Positions 17,973 to 27,153 of a DNA stretch of 43,786 nt are shown here, piece by piece. Made by a program: the position numbers and the translations under genes. Source of the DNA: DAINRZ01 sp964634885 (GTDB lineage Bacteria; Bacteroidota; Ignavibacteria; Kapaibacteriales; UBA2268); contig CAZWLN010000039.1 in assembly GCA_964634885.1 (NCBI GenBank), positions 1-43,786 of the forward strand. Direction: 5' to 3'. Below the pieces are notes generated by a model. It was not told the DNA's origin. It did not search any database and saw only the letters and a program-made list of their open reading frames with translations. Each line of letters begins with the position of its first letter. Position 1 is the stretch's first letter.

Positions 17973-20129
17973 ATGAAAAAAGTATTGCTACTATTAATCC
18001 TTTCTTTTACATTCCGTGCTTTACAGGCGCAGGATTACTGGGAGCCGGTCAAAGGCCTGTACGGGGCTGACGCCCAGGATGTCAGGTATGATCAGGACGG
18101 GACAATCTACCTGGCAACCGAAGCCAGCGGTGTTTACAAAAGCACGAACAACGGTAAAACCTGGGTTGGGGCCTATGGTAATTTAGAATATGACTGTGTG
18201 CAGAGCCTTTCGATTTCAGCCGCCGGCGATCTGTTCGTTGCAAGGAGCTATTACGGTGAGATATACAGAAGCAGCGACAAGGGCAATACATGGGTGGATG
18301 CCGGATTGAACCTGAGCAGTGTTCCATATTATGCGAGAATATTTTCCGTTCAAGGCGATATATTTATTAATGCTTCACCTGCCGGCCTTTACAAGCTTTC
18401 AAAAAACGGGTCTCAATGGATTGCTGCTAATGGAATTAGTGGCGGCAGTGTCAATTCAATGTGTTCTTCCGGCAGCTACCTGATTGCCGGTACCGACGGA
18501 GGACTGTACAGAAGTTCCGACAGAGGCAACAGTTGGATTGTTGTCGGTAACTCTTCATCGAATAAGTCTGTCCAATCAATTGCATCTGATAGATCGGGCA
18601 ATATTTATTTGTCAACATATTCACTTACCTTAATCAGCAGCGACAATGGAATGACCTGGAAGGAGATATATTCATCTGGTTTTCGTTCACTGATTACGGA
18701 CAGTGAAGGCATTTTGTACGGTGTCAAGGAAGGAACAGGAATCTATCAAAGCACAAATAAGGGTAATACCTGGACCCTTGTTTACAGTTCGTCTTACGTA
18801 AACGGAAAGATAGATGTGAACAGTAACAATGATGTAATTGCAACCACCGATGTCGGGCCTGTAATGTCATTAGATCGGGGTAAAACATGGACATTGTCTG
18901 TCGAGGGATTAAGGGCCAATTCTATTGATGTGCTCTACGGGCTGCCGGACGGGACAATATTCGCAGGAAACGAGATGGGACTTTACAGAACAACAGATTA
19001 TAGTGCCTCCTGGAAGAATGTAATCCCTTGTGAGAACTATCATTCTCCGACTGCAATGAACAAGAACAGTAAAGGCAATCTATTTGCTCTATTAAATTTT
19101 AAAATGTACATGAGTACAGATAAAGGGGAAAACTGGTCTGGCTACAAAGTAAATAATACAAACAATGATTGGGAAGAAATCGTATTTCTTAATGATACGG
19201 TGTTCATTGGACATGCAACGAAAGGTGTCGTTAAAAGCTATAATTTTTCCAAATGGACAGAAGTCAACAATGGATTGCCCTATTGGACCGGGACTCAGAT
19301 TGACGTCAGAAATATGCTCGTTGCAAAGAATAACGTCATCCTTGGCGGATGTTGTGACGACGGTGTTTTCAGGACTTCTGACGGCGGCAAAAGCTGGGTA
19401 AGGAGCGATAAGGGCATCGAGCATGTCTGGGTTCTCGATTTTTTAATGCGGCATGATGTAATGTATTTCGACAATATGCCGGGCGCCGCTTCCTATCACG
19501 ATGGCGATATCTTTGCTGCTACTACTTCCGGCTGTGGGTCATACGGCAGGGGAATTTACAGGAGTACCGACAACGGATTGACATGGCAATTGAAAAGCGT
19601 CGGGTTGAAAACAAAAAGGTTTTCATCAATTATACTTACAAACACCGGCGTTCTGTACACAGGAGCCTTCGGAAGTGAAGGCCACGGGGCATACAGGAGT
19701 ACCGATAATGGTGAAAGCTGGGTGCTGCTTCCTTCTACAGGCTTAACCAAGAAAAGTATCAGGGTTTTGCTGATGGGTGGTGACGGCAGGCTCTACGCCG
19801 GAATATCCGGGAACAGCCTTTTCAGGACAAAAGCCTCATTTACGAGTGCAGAGGACCAACAGGCAATACCCGAACTGTACGACGCCTGTGTTAGTCCCAA
19901 TCCTGCTGTGGATAGGTGCAATCTTACAATCAACCTTAAGGAGCCTGCTACGATGAGAATAGCATTGTACGGGGTGGACGGCAGGCTGATTGAAGAACTC
20001 GGCAACGGCTACCATGACGCCGGTGTTGTGAGTATCCCTGTACTGAAAGGCAGTATGGCTCCCGGGACATATTTCATTTCGATAGATTCCGAGAAAAAGA
20101 TGCAGACAATCAAGGTCATCTTCGAGTGA
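17973..20129 (+). CDS. Secreted BNR/sortilin-like repeat protein with T9SS tail, copy 1
   Basis: A 718-residue protein with signal peptide (cleavage probably after LQAQ). I count twelve copies of the sialidase/VPS10-type blade motif, of the form x-Y-R-S-T-D-x-G-x-x-W, for example VYKSTNNGKTW, IYRSSDKGNTW and AYRSTDNGESW, spread from about residue 50 to 610. This indicates one or two beta-propellers. Sialidase catalytic residues (the FRIP motif) are not seen, so enzymatic activity is not claimed; such propellers often bind sugars or proteins. The last 80 residues form a type A sorting domain ('SPNPAVDRCNLTINL' ... 'APGTYFISID'), so the protein is exported by the T9SS. It is a tandem duplicate of the next gene, with over 350 bases between them. 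Confidence 0.9.
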   Translation: MKKVLLLLILSFTFRALQAQDYWEPVKGLYGADAQDVRYDQDGTIYLATEASGVYKSTNNGKTWVGAYGNLEYDCVQSLSISAAGDLFVARSYYGEIYRSSDKGNTWVDAGLNLSSVPYYARIFSVQGDIFINASPAGLYKLSKNGSQWIAANGISGGSVNSMCSSGSYLIAGTDGGLYRSSDRGNSWIVVGNSSSNKSVQSIASDRSGNIYLSTYSLTLISSDNGMTWKEIYSSGFRSLITDSEGILYGVKEGTGIYQSTNKGNTWTLVYSSSYVNGKIDVNSNNDVIATTDVGPVMSLDRGKTWTLSVEGLRANSIDVLYGLPDGTIFAGNEMGLYRTTDYSASWKNVIPCENYHSPTAMNKNSKGNLFALLNFKMYMSTDKGENWSGYKVNNTNNDWEEIVFLNDTVFIGHATKGVVKSYNFSKWTEVNNGLPYWTGTQIDVRNMLVAKNNVILGGCCDDGVFRTSDGGKSWVRSDKGIEHVWVLDFLMRHDVMYFDNMPGAASYHDGDIFAATTSGCGSYGRGIYRSTDNGLTWQLKSVGLKTKRFSSIILTNTGVLYTGAFGSEGHGAYRSTDNGESWVLLPSTGLTKKSIRVLLMGGDGRLYAGISGNSLFRTKASFTSAEDQQAIPELYDACVSPNPAVDRCNLTINLKEPATMRIALYGVDGRLIEELGNGYHDAGVVSIPVLKGSMAPGTYFISIDSEKKMQTIKVIFE

Positions 20130-20305
20130 TTGAATTGTAACTTTCAATCGACTGCGGTACCCTTATTATACTCATGACAGCCCTGTTGGTGATTGTCTCA
20201 ATATTATATTGAAGATTGCTTTGAAAAGCAAAATTTATTAAAGACGTTAGTCGCGATAAATAGTAATAAAAAAAGTAATAATAAATACTGAGACCTTTTC
20301 CGGGT

Positions 20306-20317
20306 TCATGTGTCATT
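20306..20317 (+). promoter_or_regulatory. Element shared upstream of the second BNR-repeat gene
   Basis: Second copy of TCATGTGTCATT, 194 bases before the start codon of the following gene. A TATTTTTG box (20338-20345) that fits TAnnTTTG lies shortly downstream but has no match at the same place before copy 1. The 20130-20499 gap contains no other gene and no clear terminator. Confidence 0.45.
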
Positions 20318-20499
20318 AGGATGTTATCGAAAGATGATATTTTTGAAAAGTGTTTATTTCATAAGAGGAAATGGTAAAGGATATTGGTGAGATCAGAGGC
20401 AAAGGCAATCGTTAATACCTTTTGGTTGATTGATAATGATTTGATCAGGCAATATTCTGCAAATCCCGAGAATAGAAATACATATACCGGAGTAATATT

Positions 20500-22665
20500 A
20501 TGAAGATGAAATTACTGTTTCTGACAATTCTGGCCCTGAGTTCATACCGATTAATGTCCCAGGATTACTGGGAGCCGGTTAACGGCTTGTTTGGGGCTCC
20601 AACGGAGAGTGTCAAATATGCGCCGGACGGAACCATTTATCTGTCCACCGAATCCAGCGGTGTTTACAAGAGTACCGACAACGGAAAAACATGGTTCGGA
20701 GCCTATGGCGGCCTGGATTATAATTGTGTACAGAACCTTGTCCTATCCGGCAAGGGAGAGATATTCACAATAGAGTGTTATTATGGCGACATTTATTTTA
20801 GCACCGATAATGGCGCCTTGTGGAGTGATATATCATACAATATGGATAATATCCAATACCTGCCGTTACATGCGGTTAATGGTTCAGTATTCCTTTGTGC
20901 TAATCCTGATTGTTTATACAAGCTTTCGGACGACAGAAAAATGTGGATGCCTTTGAAAGGTTTTAACAAAAATGAATATATTTCCTCGATGTGCAGTTCC
21001 GGCAATTATCTTTTTGCCACCGGCGTGAGCGGCGTGTACAGAAGCTCCGACAATGGTAATAACTGGGAACTGGTGTGCAATTTGCCGGTAGTAAAAGAAG
21101 CAAATACAATTATTAATGACAGAGCCGGCTGTCTTTACCTGTCCGACGGCAGGCAACTGATGGCGAGCACAGATTACGGTGTCTCCTGGAATCAGCTATG
21201 TACTCCGGGTTTCCATGTCTTAATTTTTGACAATCATGAAAATATGTATGGAATAAGAATCGGCGTGGGTATATATAAAAGTACCGACAAAGGAAAAACA
21301 TGGTCGGAGTCTTATCTTTCATCTCTACTAACCTATGGTATCGATATTAATGATAATGATGAAGTGATTGCCACAACAAGCATTGGGCCTGTATTATCAA
21401 CCGACAAGGGGAATACGTGGAACCTTTCTGTCGAAGGTCTCAGGGCCAACACAGTTACTGTCCTCTATAAAACGCTGGGCAATACGATGTTCGCCGGCAA
21501 TGAGACTGGTTTGTATAAGACCGTTGACGATTGTGCCACCTGGAAAAAAGTAATTGAGTCTGAAAATACCTATCACAGCGTTACTGCAATGAATAGCAAC
21601 AGCAAAGGCGAATTGTTTGCGCTGATGAACAAGAGTATGTACAAAAGTACTGACAATGGGGATAGCTGGGTCTCCTCTAAAGTCAATAATATAAGCAGAT
21701 GCTGGGAAGAAATCATATTCTTTAACGATACGGCTTTTGTGGGTGAAGCAACCGAAGGGGTGTGCAAGAGTTTTGACCTGAACGACTGGACCGTTGTTAA
21801 CAATGGGTTGCCTTTCTCGGATGGTTCACAGATAGACATAAGGAAAATGCTGGTTGTAAAAAACAACGTCCTTCTTGGCAATCCCTGCCGTGAAGGTGTT
21901 TACAGGACTTCCGACGGTGGAAAAAATTGGGTGAAAAGCGATGTCGGCGTCGAAAACGTCTGGATTCTCAACTTAGTGATGAGGCATCAACAGGCATATT
22001 TCCAGGGAATACCGGGACAATCCTCCTATCATGACGGTGATATATTCGCTGCCACCCAGTTCGGATGCGGTTCCGCCGGCCAGGGTATTTACCGTAGTAC
22101 CGACAACGGGCTTAGCTGGGAAATCAAGAGTGTTGGCCTGAAGACAAAAACTTTTATTGCTATTATAATTGCCGAAAACGGCGATCTGTACACCGGAGGG
22201 TTGGGCTCCGACAGCCATGGTGTTTACCGGAGTACCGACAACGGTGAAAGCTGGGTTCTGCTTCCCACTTCGGGCCTGCCGAAACTCAGCGTCTGGTCGC
22301 TTATGGAGGGCCATGACGGAAGGATATATGCAGGGCTTTCCGGAGGCAGCCTTTACAGGACAAAATTGAATTTCAACAGCGTAGAAAGCAGTGGTGGCTT
22401 ACCCGAACTGTACGTCGCCGCCGTCAGCCCAAATCCTGCTGTGGACAGGTGCAATCTTACAATCAACCTTAAAGAACCTGCTACGATGAGAATAGCCCTG
22501 TACAGCTCAGACGGGAGGCTGATTGAAGAACTCGGCAACGGCTACTATGACGCCGGTGTAGTAAGCATCCCCATCAAGAAAGGCAGTATGGCGGTGGGAA
22601 CCTATTTCGTCTCAATCAGTTCAGAGAAGAAAATGCAGACTCTTAAGTTCAATTTCGTTGAATGA
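20500..22665 (+). CDS. Secreted BNR/sortilin-like repeat protein with T9SS tail, copy 2
   Basis: A 721-residue paralogue of the preceding gene, colinear along its whole length. It opens with a signal peptide (cleavage near LMSQ), then 'DYWEPVNGLFGAP', twelve Asp-box-like blades (VYKSTDNGKTW, IYFSTDNGALW, VYRSSDNGNNW and others) and the type A sorting domain 'SPNPAVDRCNLTINL'. The DNA around this sorting domain is nearly the same in both genes (19900-19960 and 22425-22485), more than in the blades. An RBS-like GGAG lies 8 bases before the ATG. As with copy 1 no sialidase active site is visible, so a binding or adhesive role is the safer reading. Confidence 0.9.
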   Translation: MKMKLLFLTILALSSYRLMSQDYWEPVNGLFGAPTESVKYAPDGTIYLSTESSGVYKSTDNGKTWFGAYGGLDYNCVQNLVLSGKGEIFTIECYYGDIYFSTDNGALWSDISYNMDNIQYLPLHAVNGSVFLCANPDCLYKLSDDRKMWMPLKGFNKNEYISSMCSSGNYLFATGVSGVYRSSDNGNNWELVCNLPVVKEANTIINDRAGCLYLSDGRQLMASTDYGVSWNQLCTPGFHVLIFDNHENMYGIRIGVGIYKSTDKGKTWSESYLSSLLTYGIDINDNDEVIATTSIGPVLSTDKGNTWNLSVEGLRANTVTVLYKTLGNTMFAGNETGLYKTVDDCATWKKVIESENTYHSVTAMNSNSKGELFALMNKSMYKSTDNGDSWVSSKVNNISRCWEEIIFFNDTAFVGEATEGVCKSFDLNDWTVVNNGLPFSDGSQIDIRKMLVVKNNVLLGNPCREGVYRTSDGGKNWVKSDVGVENVWILNLVMRHQQAYFQGIPGQSSYHDGDIFAATQFGCGSAGQGIYRSTDNGLSWEIKSVGLKTKTFIAIIIAENGDLYTGGLGSDSHGVYRSTDNGESWVLLPTSGLPKLSVWSLMEGHDGRIYAGLSGGSLYRTKLNFNSVESSGGLPELYVAAVSPNPAVDRCNLTINLKEPATMRIALYSSDGRLIEELGNGYYDAGVVSIPIKKGSMAVGTYFVSISSEKKMQTLKFNFVE

Positions 22666-22699
22666 GGCACTGGTTCAGGGACTGTCAATATGACTTCAA

Positions 22700-22739
22700 G
22701 GTAACAAAGGGAGCGGTCAATCTGCTCCTTTTGTTAACC
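22700..22739. terminator. Hairpin between convergent genes, probably bidirectional
   Basis: The arm 22700-22714 (GGTAACAAAGGGAGC) pairs with 22724-22739 (GCTCCTTTTGTTAACC) with one bulge and one wobble. It lies between the BNR gene and the minus-strand lipoprotein gene and overlaps the last codons of the latter. The long stem between convergent genes suits termination in both directions. Confidence 0.7.
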
Positions 22740-23508
22740 TGCTGTTTACCTTTTTCAGTCTTACTTCTTCAAGGTAGCTCCCGGGCTGCCCTCTGTATGG
22801 TCTATCAGAGATAAGGAAATGATAATAGTGGTTTTTAATGTCAAAAATCCAAATGGACGGGTAACTGCCTTTCCCTTCATCGATAATACCAAGAATACAT
22901 ATAGTGTTGTCGTCGAACCAGAAAGCATCATCGATCCGGGAGCAGGGGCCAACGAAAAGCAAGCTGTAGCAGACGTTATTACTAATGTCTATTAATTGTG
23001 CTTCCTGGTCTGCATCCCTTCCTTCGAAAACATATTGTCCCAGTGAGTCCCTGCCGTATGACATATAGCCGTCGATGCCGATGAACATCGATGAATCAGG
23101 GGAAAAAGCCGGTAATCCTTTCATTGTTCCTTCTCCGTCAGGGACAGCATCTGAGTATAATAAAAGGCTGCAGGTATCAGGTTGAGAAGGATCGGAACGG
23201 AAAGCGCCTGCTGTCAAATCATAGAATCTCAGCCAACTGTCTGCCAGTCCGTTCCTTTTAAAGAAAATCCTGCTGAGTTCTTCCGAAAACCGGAAGGTAC
23301 AGTACTTCTCCGTCCGGCCTTTGTTCTGGCCGACAATTGATGAACTACCTGGTAAATGGCCGGGGGTGTTAGCCTTTTGGCAGGAAAATGTGAGTAAAGG
23401 AGACACAATCAATGCCAATAGTACGTATATTATAACAAAATTATTAGTACGATGAGGCAAGAAGGCCCTGACACAGGAAGACAGATGAAATGAACCGAAA
23501 AACATCAT
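22717..23508 (-). CDS. Hypothetical lipoprotein, coupled to the TlpA-like gene
   Basis: A 263-residue protein of unknown function. The predicted start overlaps the stop of the gene upstream by four bases, suggesting translational coupling. A hydrophobic stretch (about residues 24-40) ends in LTFSC, a possible lipobox, but the 24 residues before it make an unusually long n-region; a later start is possible though no better ATG is seen. The body has a beta-rich look with repeated phrases such as 'FSPDSSMFIGIDGYMSY', 'AFWFDDNTICILGIID' and 'PSIWIFDIKNHYYHFLI', which recall the strands of a WD40/TolB-like propeller of few blades. That resemblance is weak. Its partner gene encodes a thioredoxin-fold protein. 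Confidence 0.7.
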   Translation of the reverse strand: MMFFGSFHLSSCVRAFLPHRTNNFVIIYVLLALIVSPLLTFSCQKANTPGHLPGSSSIVGQNKGRTEKYCTFRFSEELSRIFFKRNGLADSWLRFYDLTAGAFRSDPSQPDTCSLLLYSDAVPDGEGTMKGLPAFSPDSSMFIGIDGYMSYGRDSLGQYVFEGRDADQEAQLIDISNNVCYSLLFVGPCSRIDDAFWFDDNTICILGIIDEGKGSYPSIWIFDIKNHYYHFLISDRPYRGQPGSYLEEVRLKKVNSRLTKGAD

Positions 23509-25169
23509 AATTTTCCAAGGTATTTTTCAAGTGTTTTAAACAGCCTTTCGCCCCGTAGTTCACTGTCCAGAGCAATGATCTTCCCGTCCGGGTCAACCAG
23601 GATGGGCCTGGGAACCCAGGTGATGTTGAAATCCCTGATCATTTTATCCTTTTTCCTGTCAATCGCCGCATGTAACCAGGGCATTGGCCAGTTCTTTTTC
23701 CGAAACTCATTTATTGTCGAAGGCGAATCTTCAATGTTGACGCTGAATATAGTAAAATTCCTGTCTTCTAGTCTTTTGTAAGCGCTGTCCAAATATTTCA
23801 TCTCCTGTTGGCAGCCTCCGCAGCCAATGGCCCAGATATCTATCAGGACATATTTCCCTTTCAATGAGTTGTAATCTATGGTAATTGTCGAGTCGTCCAT
23901 ATTCTTTGTAGTAAAGGAAGGCAGGGGCGCGCCTAATTTGATCTTCTTCTCAGTGAAGTATTTCAATTCAAGGAACAGTGCGCCGTCTTTGTCAGGATGT
24001 TTAGCTGCATATTCGGAATAGTATTTCTTTGCCGCTTTTTCGTCTTTTCGAAACATCAATTGTTCGATGATTTTTTCATAGATCGAGTATTCAATACTTT
24101 TGTTGAACTTTGCTTTCAGCAGGGCGTCTAAGTAACCGGACCCGGGGAACTCATTCAGGGCAATGGCGGCGTAAACGCTCGCAGCGTCGAAATCATTCGT
24201 CTCCCACAATTTCGATTCCGGCGGCAGAATGGTGAATAGTTCTCTCGCCAGGTTCGAATCGGTGCTGTTTAATGCTTGATTGTCTTTTAGCCGGTTGGAC
24301 ACCTGGAAGTATCGTAAAATGACGTATGACCGTAGCAGCCTGTCATCCTGACCTTTCAACAGCGACCTGATTGAATCTTTGTATTCTGTCCTGATTTGCC
24401 GGTACATGGGATATATGGTATCTTTAGGGAACTGGCCGTATAATATAAAATCCACAGCGTTCCCAAAGTCAGTGTAATAATTGTCAGCAATCCGGACGAC
24501 ACTCTGGCTTCGGTCAAGGGCAGTGGCCTTATACTTTATCTCTGCCGGTGCAGAAAATGAAGCAAACATGTCGGGATCGAAGGTGATGGTGTAATTGCCG
24601 GGCTTGCCCAGGATTGCAGACCGGTAATCTCCGCCGCCGTCATAGACATAGAAATCGCTTTGCCGTCCGTTAAAACTACGGTCGCCAATCATCGGATCTT
24701 CCATCAGTATCTGGTACAGGAGAGTGTCGTGTTGCCAGTCAACCACGGCTGTTAATGTACCTCGATCGTCCCTTTTGAATGGAATGCTCTTGTCTTCCAT
24801 ATTGAATCCGTTGAAATTCCCGATAAGATAATAATTGGTTTCTTTAATTACCGGTAAATGTTCGAGCCTGACGTCCATTTCGATTAGACTGGTTCCGGGT
24901 GGAATGAGAATATTCTCCCTGACAGAGTTACAATCGACCGCGCCGAAGGAAAACGTTGTCATGAGCGTATCGGGGATTGTGAACCGGAATTCACCCGTAG
25001 ATTCCACGTCCATCAGCTTACGGGGGTATCCATACTGAATTATTGACACATAGGACATCGGGGGTGTTTTGCCTTCAAAATTCCGGATTGTGCCTTTGAT
25101 TGTGATTTCAGACAATGCAAATTCAAATGATAATAAAAACAGCAAAAGTATTATTAATCGATTTTTCAT
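23505..25169 (-). CDS. TlpA-like thioredoxin protein with long N-terminal region, copy 1
   Basis: A 554-residue protein with a signal peptide (cleavage near FALS). The C-terminal 140 residues are a TlpA/ResA-type thioredoxin domain: 'GKYVLIDIWAIGCGGCQQEM' with the redox pair Cys450-Gly-Gly-Cys453, and the cis-proline loop 'WVPRPILVDPDGKI'. Such domains reduce or exchange disulfides in the periplasm. The N-terminal 400 residues are not a known TlpA partner to me: a strand-rich start ('IKGTIRNFEGKTPPMSYV'), a stretch 'YYLIGNFNGFN' that recalls CBM48/AMPK-type E-set domains, a conserved 'FYVYDGGGDYRSA' segment and a helical region. Its active-site pair differs from the CGPC of its paralogue. It is followed by a coupled lipoprotein gene. 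Confidence 0.88.
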   Translation of the reverse strand: MKNRLIILLLFLLSFEFALSEITIKGTIRNFEGKTPPMSYVSIIQYGYPRKLMDVESTGEFRFTIPDTLMTTFSFGAVDCNSVRENILIPPGTSLIEMDVRLEHLPVIKETNYYLIGNFNGFNMEDKSIPFKRDDRGTLTAVVDWQHDTLLYQILMEDPMIGDRSFNGRQSDFYVYDGGGDYRSAILGKPGNYTITFDPDMFASFSAPAEIKYKATALDRSQSVVRIADNYYTDFGNAVDFILYGQFPKDTIYPMYRQIRTEYKDSIRSLLKGQDDRLLRSYVILRYFQVSNRLKDNQALNSTDSNLARELFTILPPESKLWETNDFDAASVYAAIALNEFPGSGYLDALLKAKFNKSIEYSIYEKIIEQLMFRKDEKAAKKYYSEYAAKHPDKDGALFLELKYFTEKKIKLGAPLPSFTTKNMDDSTITIDYNSLKGKYVLIDIWAIGCGGCQQEMKYLDSAYKRLEDRNFTIFSVNIEDSPSTINEFRKKNWPMPWLHAAIDRKKDKMIRDFNITWVPRPILVDPDGKIIALDSELRGERLFKTLEKYLGKL

Positions 25170-25257
25170 AAATCGTCCGATAGAATATTGAAAAAAGGAC
25201 TCATCCGGCGATTACAAGTGTTAACTCGTTAAACCTACGGATGAGCGGTTAATTATA

Positions 25258-26931
25258 TTAATTCTTAAGGAATTTTTCAAGTGTTTTAAACAGTCTTTCG
25301 CCCCGGAGATCACTTTCGAGAGCAAGGATTTTGCCGTTGGGGTCGATCAAAATTGGCCTGGGCACTCCTGTGACTTCGAAACTCTTGGTTATTTTATCTT
25401 TCCAGCCTCCGACAACGGCGTTAAGCCACGGCATCTTCCATTTCTTGCTCCTGAAGTTTTGTACAGGTAACGGGGAGTAATCGATGGAAACACTCAGGAT
25501 GGTGAAATTTCTGTCTTTAAAGGTCTTGTATGCGCTGTCGAGGTTGCCCATCTCGCCTATGCAGGGGCCGCAACCTATGCTCCAGAAATCAATCAGTACA
25601 TATTTGCCTTTGAGTGCTTTATTGTCGATTATCTTAGTGGAATCGTCGATGTTAATTGTCGAAAATTTGGGTATTCCTGCGCCGACCTTTAATTTTTTTA
25701 CCATGAAGTATTCTTCAAACAGGTAGTTTACTCCGTAGTCTTCGGGGTATCGTTTCCTGAATTCCTTGAAATACTTACCGGCAGTCTTATGATCTTTAAT
25801 AAATTCAAGCTGGGTGATAATAGTAGAGTATATGTCAGAATGAGTACCGGCAGGATGTTTAGCCTTGAGCAATGCAGCCAGGTATTTTGATTTGGGAAAT
25901 TCGTCCAAGGCCATGGCGGCATATACACTCTGCCCGGCGAATTGGTTCATATCCCACATTGGCGATTCGGGCGGAAGGGATGCGAATAGTTCCTTAATCA
26001 GGTTGCTGTCGAGCTTATCTGCTACCGTCAGGTAGCTTTGGCCGTCGGTTGCAACTTTCATGTAGTTAAGAATGATGTACGGCCGGAGCAGTTTGTCTGT
26101 CTGTTCATTGAGAAGCGCATTAAGGGAGTCCATATAATCGGACTTTGCTTTCCTGTATAAGAAATTGACACTGTCTTTCGGTAGTTTTGAATTCATCAGC
26201 CCGCTGCGGACATATAAATAATACCTATAGAAATAGTCTGCGTACCTTGTTGTTTTTTGGGTTTGTTTGACAACGATGTCTTTGTATTCAACTTTGGTCG
26301 GTTCAGTAAAAGCAGCGTATTTGTTAGCGTCAAAGCTGATGGAAAACTGTCCGCCTTTCTCTTTGATTAAGCCCGACCTGTAATCGCCGCCGCCGTCGTA
26401 GATGTAAAAATTGCACTGCTGGCCGTTGAAGCTTCTCATTAAACCCCTAACAGTGTCTTTCCTCAGTATCTGGTAGAGAAGTGTGTCTTTGTCCTGGTCG
26501 ATTTTCGCGCTGTAGTGACCTTTCCCATCGGAAGTAAATAGAATTGTAGGTTTGTAAAGGTCAAATGAGTTGAAATCACCGATCAGGTAAAACACTGTAT
26601 TCTCTTCAGACATAGCAAGCGCTTTAAGCTTCACTTCCATCTCAATCAGCTTTATACCTGTTGGGATTATAATTTTCTCATCTCTTGGTTCACAGTCAAT
26701 GGCGCCGAAGGAAAGTGCAATATTTAATGTATCGGGAACAGAAAATTCAAATTGTCCATTTGGCCCGCAGTCGAAGTACTTTGTTTCGTCATCGCCGTTC
26801 ATTATTCTGACGTATGACATAGGAGGTGTTTTTCCCTCGAAGTTTTTGATCGTACCTTTGAATGTAATGGCCGGCCAGGCAGGAATAGCGGCAACAACAA
26901 AGAGCAAGAGGACTAACACAGATCTTTTCAT
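25258..26931 (-). CDS. TlpA-like thioredoxin protein with long N-terminal region, copy 2
   Basis: A 557-residue paralogue of the next gene downstream, same domain order. The frame is open to 26955, but the ATG at 26931 follows AGGAG by 6 bases and begins a clean signal peptide (MKRSVLVLLLFVVAAIPAWP), so it is chosen. The thioredoxin pair is Cys454-Gly-Pro-Cys457, the classic CGPC, in 'IDFWSIGCGPCIGEM', with the cis-proline loop 'GVPRPILIDPNGKI'. The N-terminal region shares 'IKNFEGKTPPMSYVRI', 'FYLIGDFNSFDLY' and 'YIYDGGGDYRSG' with copy 1. The 88-base gap to copy 1 suggests one operon. A TATTTTTG box lies at 26982-26989 on this strand, 50 bases before the start. Confidence 0.88.
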   Translation of the reverse strand: MKRSVLVLLLFVVAAIPAWPAITFKGTIKNFEGKTPPMSYVRIMNGDDETKYFDCGPNGQFEFSVPDTLNIALSFGAIDCEPRDEKIIIPTGIKLIEMEVKLKALAMSEENTVFYLIGDFNSFDLYKPTILFTSDGKGHYSAKIDQDKDTLLYQILRKDTVRGLMRSFNGQQCNFYIYDGGGDYRSGLIKEKGGQFSISFDANKYAAFTEPTKVEYKDIVVKQTQKTTRYADYFYRYYLYVRSGLMNSKLPKDSVNFLYRKAKSDYMDSLNALLNEQTDKLLRPYIILNYMKVATDGQSYLTVADKLDSNLIKELFASLPPESPMWDMNQFAGQSVYAAMALDEFPKSKYLAALLKAKHPAGTHSDIYSTIITQLEFIKDHKTAGKYFKEFRKRYPEDYGVNYLFEEYFMVKKLKVGAGIPKFSTINIDDSTKIIDNKALKGKYVLIDFWSIGCGPCIGEMGNLDSAYKTFKDRNFTILSVSIDYSPLPVQNFRSKKWKMPWLNAVVGGWKDKITKSFEVTGVPRPILIDPNGKILALESDLRGERLFKTLEKFLKN

Positions 26932-26981
26932 AAATCTCCTTAATATACAAATCAAAGATTTTACTATAAACTATCAATAAA

Positions 26982-26989
26982 CAAAAATA
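26982..26989 (-). promoter_or_regulatory. Possible TAnnTTTG -7 box for the TlpA-like operon
   Basis: Minus-strand TATTTTTG, about 50 bases before the ATG at 26931. No -33 TTG is evident at the usual distance. The gap 26956-27153 holds nothing else apart from a small CTGTTT/AAACAG palindrome at 27022-27035. Confidence 0.35.
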
Positions 26990-27153
26990 TTTTGCCTTGT
27001 TTCCTGATAATTCTCATCGTTCTGTTTTCAAACAGCACATCCTTACAGAAAACCATTACAATCATACTCCGGTTTCCAAGTCAGTAAGTGTCGCTTCAAT
27101 AGAAAACGGGTACATCGACAGGAAAATTCTATCACAATAAATGATAGCCCCAT

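Noticed and set aside
17973..22665. Sialidase function for the two BNR-repeat proteins
   Set aside because: Only the Asp-box-like blade motifs are seen; no FRIP motif or catalytic Arg triad or Tyr/Glu pair could be identified.
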